A DNA stretch of 6,565 nucleotides from positions 1-6,565 of the forward strand of contig CACYBV010000255.1 of the NCBI GenBank assembly GCA_902772745.1, given 5' to 3'. The stretch is from an uncultured Eubacteriales bacterium. Lineage in GTDB: Bacteria > Bacillota > Clostridia > Lachnospirales > Lachnospiraceae. The stretch's first letter is position 1, and each line of letters begins with the position of its first letter. The translations under genes were made by a program, and so were the position numbers. The notes below the pieces were generated by a model, which saw only the letters and a list, made by a program, of their open reading frames with translations, had not been told where the DNA came from and did not search any database. Positions 1 through 5,819 of this stretch are shown piece after piece.

Positions 1-864
1 GCCGGTGATGTTGAACTGCCTGCGGAAGGCTTCGTATTTCGCCTGGAGCTCTGCGGCGGGAATTTCCCGCATCTGTGCGATCGAATGCTTCCCGCAGTAT
101 TCGACAAACTCCTGCCCGCGTTTTTTCAGGCTGTGGTAGTCGAGGCTGTAGTTCGGGTTCAGACCGCCTGCGCTGTGAATGATCACATGCTGCACAAGGC
201 CTGCGGCAAGCGGTGAGCAGGCGATGCCCTGGCAGGATCTGCCGCCGCCGGAACAGCCGAAAATCGTCACGTTCTGTGCATTTCCGCCGAATGATCCGAT
301 GTTGTCCCGTACCCACTGAAGCGCCAGGATCTGGTCCTGCAAACCGTAGTTTCCTGAGCTTCCGTGCTCGCTTTCCTTCTCCAGATCGTCGTGACCGAAA
401 TACCCGAAAACGCCCGTGCGGTAATTCACGGTCACCAGCACCACGCCATAGGGGCAGAGGCCTTCGCCGTCGAAAATGATATCGTCCGAAGTGCCGCCCT
501 GAAGCCCGCCGCCGTAGAACCAGACCATGACGGGGAGCTTCTCATCAGCGCTTTCTGCGGGCGTCCAGACATTTAGACTGAGGCAGTCCTCCGACATCCG
601 CAAGGGTCTCGGGGGGACCGGGTTCTCCTCCATCATCTTTTTGAAGAAAGGAGAGTTCGCGTTGTCCCGCTGCCAGCAGCTGAAGCCATAATCATCGCAG
701 ATCCGCACGCCTTCCCAGGCTTCCGCCGGAACCGGCGCGTGCCAGCGCAGATTTCCTTCGCAGGACTTTGCATATGGAATCCCGAGGAAGCTCGAGACGC
801 CCTTTGCATCGGTTTCCTGACCCTGTACGGCTCCCGTACGGATCGTGGTCCTTGTCATTGCCAT
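1..864 (-). CDS. Type B carboxylesterase, N-terminal 288 residues (3' end outside the window)
   Basis: Alpha/beta hydrolase of the type B carboxylesterase (PnbA-like) family, hydrolysing carboxylic esters. The start at 864 is chosen because GGAGGA (871-876) lies 6 nt upstream; an ATG two codons later (858) would be 12 nt away. Family landmarks appear in order: FLGIPYA at residues 27-32 region, SEDCLSLNVW at 91-100, the oxyanion-hole segment YGGG at 117-120, NYRTGVFGY near 147-155, GNYGLQDQ at 171-178, ALQWVRDNIGSFGG at 181-194, and the nucleophile elbow GCSGG with Ser205 (codon 252-250). The acid and histidine of the triad should lie beyond the window edge, since full family members are about 480-550 residues. 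Oddities: the usual HGGG is YGGG, and the usual GESAG is GCSGG. No signal peptide is evident, so it is probably cytoplasmic. It is the last visible gene of the esterase series and follows the CE2 gene by 81 nt. Its natural substrate cannot be read from sequence. Confidence 0.93.
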   Translation of the reverse strand, partial: MAMTRTTIRTGAVQGQETDAKGVSSFLGIPYAKSCEGNLRWHAPVPAEAWEGVRICDDYGFSCWQRDNANSPFFKKMMEENPVPPRPLRMSEDCLSLNVWTPAESADEKLPVMVWFYGGGLQGGTSDDIIFDGEGLCPYGVVLVTVNYRTGVFGYFGHDDLEKESEHGSSGNYGLQDQILALQWVRDNIGSFGGNAQNVTIFGCSGGGRSCQGIACSPLAAGLVQHVIIHSAGGLNPNYSLDYHSLKKRGQEFVEYCGKHSIAQMREIPAAELQAKYEAFRRQFNITG

Positions 865-881
865 CGGTATTCCTCCCTGTC

Positions 882-902
882 TCCGCCGTAAAAACCGGCG
901 GA
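882..902 (-). other. Perfect 7-bp hairpin just upstream of the carboxylesterase ribosome binding site
   Basis: TCCGCCG (882-888) and CGGCGGA (896-902) are exact reverse complements around a 7-nt loop. The stem ends 5 nt before the Shine-Dalgarno GGAGGA at 871-876 on the minus strand. No U-run follows, so it does not look like an intrinsic terminator. It could instead stabilise an mRNA 5' end produced by processing, or influence translation of the carboxylesterase. The rest of the 81-nt gap (865-945) shows no clear promoter. Confidence 0.5.
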
Positions 903-945
903 CCTCGTATCTTTCTTCCAGTTTACATGATCCTGTTCCGTCTCT

Positions 946-2040
946 TTATGCGTCCAGAATTCTCCTCAGTACCGCTGCAAGCTCCCTTCCCATCCGCTCA
1001 TGGGTCCTGACGGACGGATGCATGTCCGCACCAAAGCCCTCGCGCATCATATTCACATGACCGAACTTGTAGAAACAGATCTTCGGATCGCCGGTCTCGT
1101 CCTGGTACGCTTTGACGAGGTCACGGATTTCGTCCAGCAGATAGTAGTCCATCGGCCCGAGCGTGCAGAGAATGAAGGTATCCGGGCCGTTTAAGCGCCT
1201 GACTTCCCGGATGAAGGCCGCATAATGCTCACGGAAACGCTGCTCCGCCGCCTCCCGGTCGGGAGAGAACGCGATCTGGGAAGCATCGTTTGTCCCGAGG
1301 TTAATGACCACGATATCGTTTTTATGCGCCGAAAAGTCCCACTCGGGGTTCGGAAGGTTCCGAAGGTCCGAAATCGCACGGTCCGTCCATTTGTACTGCT
1401 CTTCCATCGCGAAATGCGGCGGTCCGAAGCCTGCAGGTGCGCCTGCCCAGCCTGCGACCGCGATGCCGGATGCCGCGACGATTGACCAGTCTGCGCCGGC
1501 TTCCCTGCAGGCTCTGGGGCCGTATGCTTCCCAGCCGTTTTCGGTTTCGGGATCGAAATGCTCTGCCGGATCCTTCGCTTCATTGCCATAACCGCAGGTG
1601 ATCGAGTCACCGACGATCTCGATCATCGGCCGCGGATCACGCTCCGGAAGCGGAAGCAGCCCGCCGTCCGCGGAAAGCCCGATCAGGCGGATTTTACCGC
1701 GGGAGTCTTCGGTCAGTTTGATGATCTGAAGACAGCATTCGGAAATCTCTTCCGACTCGAAAAGCGTCACTTCCGCGTCTTCCTCCTTCAGCATCATCCG
1801 CCGAAGCATCCGGTCTTCCTCATCAAAAACGGCAAGACAGGGGTATTCCATCGGCGCCGCGGGGTCCATCCTGTTTTCATTGCCGATCGCTTCAAAACGG
1901 GCGGAAAGCTTCTTCCCGCAGAAATGCAGATCAAAGCCGCAGGTGCTCCAGTTCATATAGAGTCCGCCGCGCTCCGGGTCCTCGACGGTTCTTCCGCGGA
2001 GGCGGAGGAAGGGCTTTGCTTCTTCATAAGTGTATTTCAT
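946..2040 (-). CDS. CE2-family acetyl esterase (SGNH/GDSL hydrolase), 364 aa
   Basis: Carbohydrate esterase family 2 enzyme, expected to remove O-acetyl groups from sugars or oligosaccharides such as acetylated xylo- or gluco-oligosaccharides. The first ~130 residues match the position of the jelly-roll domain that precedes the catalytic domain in CE2. The SGNH domain follows: block I GDSITCGYGNEA with Ser146, block II AASGIAVAGW with Gly192, block III NLGTND with Asn251, and the C-terminal DMHPSVRTHE with His341. The family is known to work largely with a Ser-His dyad; Asp339 is at the usual D-x-H position. The in-frame ATG at 2064 would add 8 residues, but AAAGGA at 2050-2055 lies 9 nt before the ATG at 2040, so 2040 is preferred. 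No signal peptide is visible, suggesting action on imported oligosaccharides. It lies 151 nt after the preceding esterase, across a hairpin-rich gap. The family assignment is firm; the exact substrate is not. Confidence 0.93.
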   Translation of the reverse strand: MKYTYEEAKPFLRLRGRTVEDPERGGLYMNWSTCGFDLHFCGKKLSARFEAIGNENRMDPAAPMEYPCLAVFDEEDRMLRRMMLKEEDAEVTLFESEEISECCLQIIKLTEDSRGKIRLIGLSADGGLLPLPERDPRPMIEIVGDSITCGYGNEAKDPAEHFDPETENGWEAYGPRACREAGADWSIVAASGIAVAGWAGAPAGFGPPHFAMEEQYKWTDRAISDLRNLPNPEWDFSAHKNDIVVINLGTNDASQIAFSPDREAAEQRFREHYAAFIREVRRLNGPDTFILCTLGPMDYYLLDEIRDLVKAYQDETGDPKICFYKFGHVNMMREGFGADMHPSVRTHERMGRELAAVLRRILDA

Positions 2041-2049
2041 GTTTTTTAT

Positions 2050-2055
2050 TCCTTT
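2050..2055 (-). promoter_or_regulatory. Ribosome binding site that sets the CE2 esterase start
   Basis: AAAGGA on the minus strand, 9 nt before the ATG at 2040. It lies inside the longer reading frame that begins at 2064, so it favours the shorter protein, whose N-terminus is MKYTYEEAKPF. Confidence 0.6.
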
Positions 2056-2077
2056 CTGTATCATGGCGAGCGGAAGG

Positions 2078-2120
2078 CGCAGCCCGGAGCCTAAAACTCC
2101 TCCTCCGGGTTTCGGCTGCG
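2078..2120 (-). other. Two-tier hairpin in the leader of the CE2 esterase gene
   Basis: CGCAGCC (2078-2084) is the exact reverse complement of GGCTGCG (2114-2120). Inside it, CCCGGAG (2083-2089) pairs with CTCCGGG (2103-2109), and GGAG/CTCC offers a further inner option. No U-tract follows in the direction of transcription, so a rho-independent terminator is not supported. GGCTGC also recurs twice just upstream (2169-2180), giving rival partners for the same GCAGCC arm. Together with the repeat-like element beside it, this accounts for most of the 151-nt gap 2041-2191. Confidence 0.5.
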
Positions 2121-2161
2121 GAATGATCCCTCCACGCGCTTCGCCCGGTCGGGATGACAGA
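2114..2161 (-). repeat. GTCAT-CCCG type intergenic element, copy 1
   Basis: Read on the minus strand this segment begins CTGTCATCCCGACCGGGCG, continues through GCGAAGCGC, and closes with GGGATCATTCCG. ATCCC near the start can pair with GGGAT near its end, giving a stem-loop. The opening resembles a style of dispersed intergenic sequence (GTCATTCCGAGCG...GGAATC) that I recall from many bacterial genomes. A related opening occurs in the same orientation at 3353 in this window. It begins about 30 nt after the stop codon of the upstream esterase. Calling it a repeat family from two divergent copies is tentative. Confidence 0.4.
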
Positions 2162-2191
2162 CTTTAGCGGCTGCGGCTGCACCCACTTTTT

Positions 2192-3184
2192 TCAGATCCC
2201 CTGCGCGAGAAGCCAGTCTGCGCACAGGTCCGCCCATTTCGCGACATGCGGCAGATTCATCGCGAGGTCATTCTCGCCGTCCGCGAGCGCGAGGCCGTGC
2301 ACGCCCTCGGGGAAGCAGTGCATCTCAAAGGGCACGCCCGCCATCGTCAGCGCGTAGCCGGTCGCAAAAGCGTTCCGGGGGTCGTCCGAGTTCGTCTGCC
2401 AGATGAAGAAAGGAGGCGTGTCGCAGGTGATATTCGCTTCCGGGGCAAGCTTCAGGCGTTCTCGGCGCGTGATATTTTCCGCGCAGATGGCGCCGTGACG
2501 AAGCACCTCCTCCGGATCGCCGAAGGGGTTCATAAAAAATCCGCCGGGATAAGCCACGACCGCAAAGGCGCCGTAGCCGAGGACCGCCGCATCGGGGCGT
2601 GAACTCTCGCGCTCCACAGGGTCCTCCGAATCTTCCTTCCCAGGGTCGTACAGGGTTGCGCAGTTTGCGGAAAGCATTCCGCCCGCGGAGAAACCCATGC
2701 AGGCGATCCTATCTGTGATATGCAGCTCCTCTTTCCGGTAACGGAGGATCCGGATCGCCCGCTGCATGTCGTCGATCGCATCGAAACGGGTGTACGGCGC
2801 GAGCCGGTACGAAAGAATCACCGTATTGAAGCCTTTCTCGTGGAAATACCAGGCGACATTCACGCCTTCGCAGCCGGTGCGGGTCTGGAATCCGCCGCCG
2901 TGCGCGACGATGACCGTACCCCGGGGTTCTTTTTCCCCTGCGCCGTCCGCCGGGATGAAAACCATGTAGGGATTCTCCTGAAGCGGGGTCTTCTCCGGGT
3001 CATACCCGGGCGCGCCCTGCTCCCACAGGAAGATCTTCTCAAAGGGCTCCATGCATTTGATCCAGAGCTTCAGGTTGCCCTCAAGATCAAATGATCCGTC
3101 CGGGTTCCGGTGGAATTTGATGTTCCGGATCGCCCGGTGGTTTTCGACCGCATCCCGCAGGATTTCAATGTTTTTTTCGTACAT
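2192..3184 (-). CDS. Alpha/beta hydrolase, acetyl-/feruloyl-esterase-like, 330 aa
   Basis: Cytoplasmic-looking esterase of the acetyl esterase/lipase group (COG0657-like, related to BD-FAE acetylxylan/feruloyl esterases). Residues 51-61 carry IFLWEQGAPGY, resembling the LWpeGaPG segment typical of this group. The oxyanion motif HGGGF is at 95-99, SYRLAP at 125-130, DDMQRAIRILR at 138-148, and the nucleophile elbow GFSAGG gives Ser166. The acid is Asp267 or Asp268 in WQTNSDD, and the base is His296 in GVHGL. The full triad is present and the length is normal. AAGGAG at 3191-3196 stands 6 nt before the ATG at 3184. It follows the GH32 gene after 173 nt that may hold its own weak promoter, and precedes the CE2 esterase by 151 nt. 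Likely activities are deacetylation, or release of hydroxycinnamoyl groups from plant glycans; sequence alone does not decide between these. Confidence 0.9.
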   Translation of the reverse strand: MYEKNIEILRDAVENHRAIRNIKFHRNPDGSFDLEGNLKLWIKCMEPFEKIFLWEQGAPGYDPEKTPLQENPYMVFIPADGAGEKEPRGTVIVAHGGGFQTRTGCEGVNVAWYFHEKGFNTVILSYRLAPYTRFDAIDDMQRAIRILRYRKEELHITDRIACMGFSAGGMLSANCATLYDPGKEDSEDPVERESSRPDAAVLGYGAFAVVAYPGGFFMNPFGDPEEVLRHGAICAENITRRERLKLAPEANITCDTPPFFIWQTNSDDPRNAFATGYALTMAGVPFEMHCFPEGVHGLALADGENDLAMNLPHVAKWADLCADWLLAQGI

Positions 3185-3219
3185 ACTCTTCTCCTTTATC
3201 AGTACAGTTCAATCACTTC

Positions 3220-3239
3220 CCCGGTTTCAAGGTTCCGGG
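3220..3239 (-). other. Small hairpin in the leader of the acetyl-esterase-like gene
   Basis: CCCGG (3220-3224) pairs with CCGGG (3235-3239) around a 10-nt loop, 35 nt upstream of the ATG at 3184. It is short and has no U-run, so it is noted only as possible mRNA structure. Confidence 0.3.
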
Positions 3240-3249
3240 CAAACCGTCT

Positions 3250-3278
3250 TATATAGACCAGGCCAGCACGTGCATGAA
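3250..3278 (-). promoter_or_regulatory. Weak candidate sigma-A-type promoter for the acetyl-esterase-like gene
   Basis: On the minus strand TTCATG (3278-3273) and TATATA (3255-3250) are separated by exactly 17 nt. The -35 match to TTGACA is poor (3 of 6) and the -10 match to TATAAT is fair (4 of 6, or 5 of 6 if shifted 2 nt to TATAAG). Its place 66 nt before the start codon, in the largest gap of the window, suits an internal promoter that would make genes 4 to 6 partly independent of genes 1 to 3. Chance occurrence is quite possible. Confidence 0.28.
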
Positions 3279-3280
3279 GC

Positions 3281-3294
3281 GCACGGCCGCGTGC
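3281..3294 (-). other. Short GC-rich hairpin between the GH32 and esterase genes
   Basis: GCACG and CGTGC pair around a 4-nt loop (GCACGGCCGCGTGC on the plus strand). It lies about 65 nt after the GH32 stop codon. No U-tract follows, so evidence for a terminator is weak, although it sits just before the candidate promoter. Confidence 0.3.
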
Positions 3295-3299
3295 GGACG

Positions 3300-3353
3300 G
3301 CGATTTCCCCGATCACGGACTCCCCCGGACTCCGCGCCGCCCGGAATGACAGC
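3300..3353 (-). repeat. GTCATTCCG type intergenic element, copy 2
   Basis: On the minus strand this begins CTGTCATTCCGGGCGGCGCG 5 nt after the GH32 stop codon and runs through GGAGTCCGGGGGAGTCC to GATCGGGGAAATCGC. Its opening matches copy 1 near 2161 (CTGTCATyCCG followed by a GC-rich stretch), in the same orientation relative to transcription and also just after a stop codon. The boundaries and the repeat-family assignment are tentative. It contains a direct duplication, GGAGTCCG/GGAGTCCG, 11 nt apart. Confidence 0.35.
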
Positions 3354-3357
3354 TGAT

Positions 3358-4977
3358 TTATCGTTGCGGCAAATACTCCGCCGATGTAAGCAGATTCAGC
3401 GGACGATCCGAATGAATGCAAAAGCCGGTCGGCCCTTCCGTAAAATCATGCGCCACGGTCGTGAGCGCCGTATCGTTCAGGTAAAACTCCGCACTGTTTG
3501 TGTCCGCGATGATCCGGAGCCTGGACTCCGCGCCGATCCGCGGCAGGAAAATATCCTTCGTTTCCGCCGGCCGCGGGCCTCTTTCAGGAAAATGGATCCC
3601 GTGAATCACGAGACCGCCGGCATCAGCCGAGAAACGCAGTCCCGAAAGTTCCGCATCGAAAGCCGCGCCGGAGAAATCCATCGTAATCATAAAAGCTTTG
3701 GAACCGATCTTTGTATCCAGATCCCGGATGCACTGATAATGAGCGGTCTCCTCAAAGAGTTCGGTAAACTCCGCCGGCGGTTCCGCAGAAAGCACATAGG
3801 ATTCCCCGATCTTCCGTAGTCCCATCACCTGCGGCGTGCTCATCGCGCAGTTGAACGGCGCGTCCGGGATCGGAGAGGTATCCCAGGCGATCCGGAGAAG
3901 CGGCTCCTCATCGCTCTCCCGGAAGAAGGTCTGTGCCGCGTAGCTTCTCGAATCATAAGAAAGCTGCCGTTCCTCCTGAACCGGGAAAAAGCCCTCTTCC
4001 CGCATCTCCCCTACCAGGTAGCGGTCCGCAGCACCGGAGAACACGAAGAGCCTCCGCCCGTCAGAAGATATGAGCGGGTACAGGTTCGGACATTCCATAT
4101 CCCCGGGAAGCTCGAGCTTCTGCAGCATCGTAAAATGCAGAAGATCCTTTGTCTCGAAGATCGCAAACTCGTGCTTCTTAAGATACAGCGGACAGAGAAA
4201 ACGGTCAAATTCCCGGTCGTACTGAAGCTTCGGATCCCGGCTTCCCCGGGAGATCTGCGGAATCAGCGGATTCCCCGGGTATTTTTCAAGCGTCTTTCCG
4301 TTGTCATAGCTCAGCGCGAGGCACTGCGTGGACTCTTTCCCGGCGCTCGTGTAATAAAACAGCACCGGATTCACCCCGTCTTTTCGGAGTCCGGAAGCGT
4401 TTTTTGTGTCCTTCACCGCGCAGCCGGAGAACATCATTCCGCCCTGGTCGATGAGGAGCGCTTCGCCCCGTTCTTCCCAGTGCAGGAGGTCCCGGCTCAC
4501 TGCATGGCCCCAGTGCATGTTGCCCCATTCCGGGCCGAAGGGATTATGCTGGAAATACAGATGCCATAGCCCCGCATCGTCCCTGAAGCACCCGTTCGGG
4601 TCGTTGATCCAGCCTTTTTCCGACGTGAAATGCATAAGAGGCCGCCGGGGATTTTCCGGGGCAGGCTCTTTTTCATCGCTGAAGACCGGCTCGAAAACGG
4701 TATCCGGAAGCTTTTCCGGAAGCGTTCCGTCCGCCGGAAACAGCTCAAAATGCATCGGATGGCGGCCGTCCGCCTGCCTTTGATACAGCACAAGCTCCAG
4801 CTCTTCTCCGAGGAAAACCCGAAGGTCCGCCTCATAGACGGTTTCCGGATCCTCCGCATTGAGTTCCGCCTCAAAAAGGTATGCGGTTTCTCCGCCTTTT
4901 CTGAAAACAAAGTATACTTTATCCGCTCCGCGCCGGACAGGAATCCGGAGGTATCGTTTTGAAATGAGAAGCTTCAT
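3358..4977 (-). CDS. Glycoside hydrolase family 32 beta-fructosidase (levanase/invertase-like), 539 aa
   Basis: Hydrolyses terminal or internal beta-fructofuranosyl bonds in sucrose, fructo-oligosaccharides, levan or inulin, by the retaining GH32 mechanism. Visible catalytic motifs are WINDPNG (123-129, nucleophile Asp126), FSGCAVKD (183-190), RDPK (247-250, transition-state-stabilising Asp248) and ECPNLYP (295-301, acid/base Glu295). HFTSEKGW, YFQHNPFGPEWGNMHWGHAVS and the SRDLLHW segment are typical of the five-bladed propeller. The C-terminal ~130 residues form the expected beta-sandwich. About 115 residues precede the catalytic domain; a stretch near 48-65 (YEADLRVFLGEELELVLYQ) resembles the small N-terminal domain of some levanases. 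No signal peptide is present, so it probably acts on imported sugars. The start at 4977 is supported by GGAAAGG 9 nt upstream; the frame stays open to 5049 but that would overlap the esterase gene upstream. It follows that gene by 35 nt, consistent with cotranscription. Levanase versus invertase activity cannot be separated here. Confidence 0.95.
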   Translation of the reverse strand: MKLLISKRYLRIPVRRGADKVYFVFRKGGETAYLFEAELNAEDPETVYEADLRVFLGEELELVLYQRQADGRHPMHFELFPADGTLPEKLPDTVFEPVFSDEKEPAPENPRRPLMHFTSEKGWINDPNGCFRDDAGLWHLYFQHNPFGPEWGNMHWGHAVSRDLLHWEERGEALLIDQGGMMFSGCAVKDTKNASGLRKDGVNPVLFYYTSAGKESTQCLALSYDNGKTLEKYPGNPLIPQISRGSRDPKLQYDREFDRFLCPLYLKKHEFAIFETKDLLHFTMLQKLELPGDMECPNLYPLISSDGRRLFVFSGAADRYLVGEMREEGFFPVQEERQLSYDSRSYAAQTFFRESDEEPLLRIAWDTSPIPDAPFNCAMSTPQVMGLRKIGESYVLSAEPPAEFTELFEETAHYQCIRDLDTKIGSKAFMITMDFSGAAFDAELSGLRFSADAGGLVIHGIHFPERGPRPAETKDIFLPRIGAESRLRIIADTNSAEFYLNDTALTTVAHDFTEGPTGFCIHSDRPLNLLTSAEYLPQR

Positions 4978-4986
4978 TTTATGCTG

Positions 4987-4993
4987 CCTTTCC
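4987..4993 (-). promoter_or_regulatory. Ribosome binding site that sets the GH32 start
   Basis: GGAAAGG on the minus strand, 9 nt before the ATG at 4977. It is weaker than the AAGGAG of the neighbouring esterases, but supports the 539-residue protein over the upstream in-frame ATG at 5049, which lies within the tributyrin-esterase-like gene. Confidence 0.5.
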
Positions 4994-5012
4994 GTCCGCG
5001 GATTCCCGGGGC

Positions 5013-5801
5013 TTACTTCAGCATCCACTGAATCGCCGGCTCCAGCCATTCATTCCAGAACTTCCAGTTGTGGATGCCCGGAGAAACATGATATTCATGC
5101 GCGACCCCATTCGCCTTCAGAAACTCCGAGAGCTCGGTATTGGCCCTGTACAGGAAGTCCTCCGAACCGCAGGCAAGGAAGATGCCGGGGATGGGCTTTC
5201 CTTCCGCGAGGCGATTTTTCACCAGCACCTCGGGGTTGTGGTCGGTTTCCGCCGCCTTCTTCAGGTCGCCGAAAACAGCTTCGTAATAAGCCCGGTTCGC
5301 GACCTTGTTGCCCTGAAGGTCAATGTCCTTCAGACCGTTCACAATCAGCGCGCTTGAAAGGCCGATCACTTTGCTGTAGCTGTCAAACTGAAGCCCCGTA
5401 TGGATCGCGCCGAAGCCGCCCATCGAGAGACCGCCGATCGCGCAGTTTTCCGGGGAAATGTCCAGCCCGAAAGCACGCGCCGCATATTCCAGAAGCTCTT
5501 TCCCGACGAAAGATGCGTACTGCTCGCCGGTCGCTTCCTTGTCAATGTAGAAGCTGTTGCGGCCGTTCGGCATCAGGACCGCGAGGTTGTACTCCTGTGA
5601 AAGCTCCCGGATCCGCGAGCCTGTAACCCAGTCCGCCGCATTGCCGCTGTAGCCGTGCAGAAGCACGAGCACCTTCGCAGGACGTTTATAATGCTCATTC
5701 ATCTCCGCCATAAAGGGCGGGACATCGTTCGGAAGGACCGCATACAGCTCGGTCTGGCCGGAAAGGGACTGCGAATAAAAATCAACGTGTACGAGTGCCA
5801 T
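5013..5801 (-). CDS. Tributyrin-esterase-like alpha/beta hydrolase (esterase D/EstA family), 262 aa
   Basis: Short-chain carboxylesterase of the putative-esterase family (PF00756 type), which includes tributyrin esterase EstA, S-formylglutathione hydrolase and several acetyl or feruloyl esterases. Visible landmarks are VLVLLHGYSG (44-53) with the oxyanion region, MPNGRNSFY (77-85), GGLSMGGFGA (123-132) with nucleophile Ser126, CGSEDFLY (211-218) with catalytic Asp215, and PGIHNWKFW (241-249) with catalytic His244. The triad is complete and the length normal for EstA. There is no signal peptide, so it is probably cytosolic. AAGGAG (5809-5814) stands 7 nt before the ATG at 5801. It starts 18 nt after the stop of the flavoenzyme gene, so the two are very likely cotranscribed, with GH32 following 35 nt on. 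A role in removing short acyl chains or aromatic acyl groups from imported sugar esters is inferred from context. Confidence 0.93.
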   Translation of the reverse strand: MALVHVDFYSQSLSGQTELYAVLPNDVPPFMAEMNEHYKRPAKVLVLLHGYSGNAADWVTGSRIRELSQEYNLAVLMPNGRNSFYIDKEATGEQYASFVGKELLEYAARAFGLDISPENCAIGGLSMGGFGAIHTGLQFDSYSKVIGLSSALIVNGLKDIDLQGNKVANRAYYEAVFGDLKKAAETDHNPEVLVKNRLAEGKPIPGIFLACGSEDFLYRANTELSEFLKANGVAHEYHVSPGIHNWKFWNEWLEPAIQWMLK

Positions 5802-5819
5802 TTTTCTTCTCCTTTATTT

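Noticed and set aside
2041..2064. An 8-residue extension of the CE2 protein from the ATG at 2064
   Set aside because: The ribosome binding site AAAGGA lies within this extension and serves the ATG at 2040.
1558..2094. Plus-strand open frame of 178 codons opposite the CE2 gene
   Set aside because: It has low-complexity composition and no domain, and the opposite strand encodes a clear CE2 enzyme with all SGNH blocks.
2078..2120. Rho-independent terminator after the acetyl-esterase-like gene
   Set aside because: The stem is good but no U-run follows on the transcribed strand, and the next gene begins soon after in the same direction.
4978..5049. A 24-residue N-terminal extension of GH32 from the ATG at 5049
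   Set aside because: It would overlap the end of the EstA-like gene and has no better ribosome binding site. GGAAAGG precedes the ATG at 4977.
4859..5626. Plus-strand open frame of 255 codons opposite the EstA-like and GH32 genes
   Set aside because: It is rich in Arg, Ser and Pro, has no recognisable motif, and is antisense to two genes with complete catalytic motifs. It is a by-product of GC-rich codon use.
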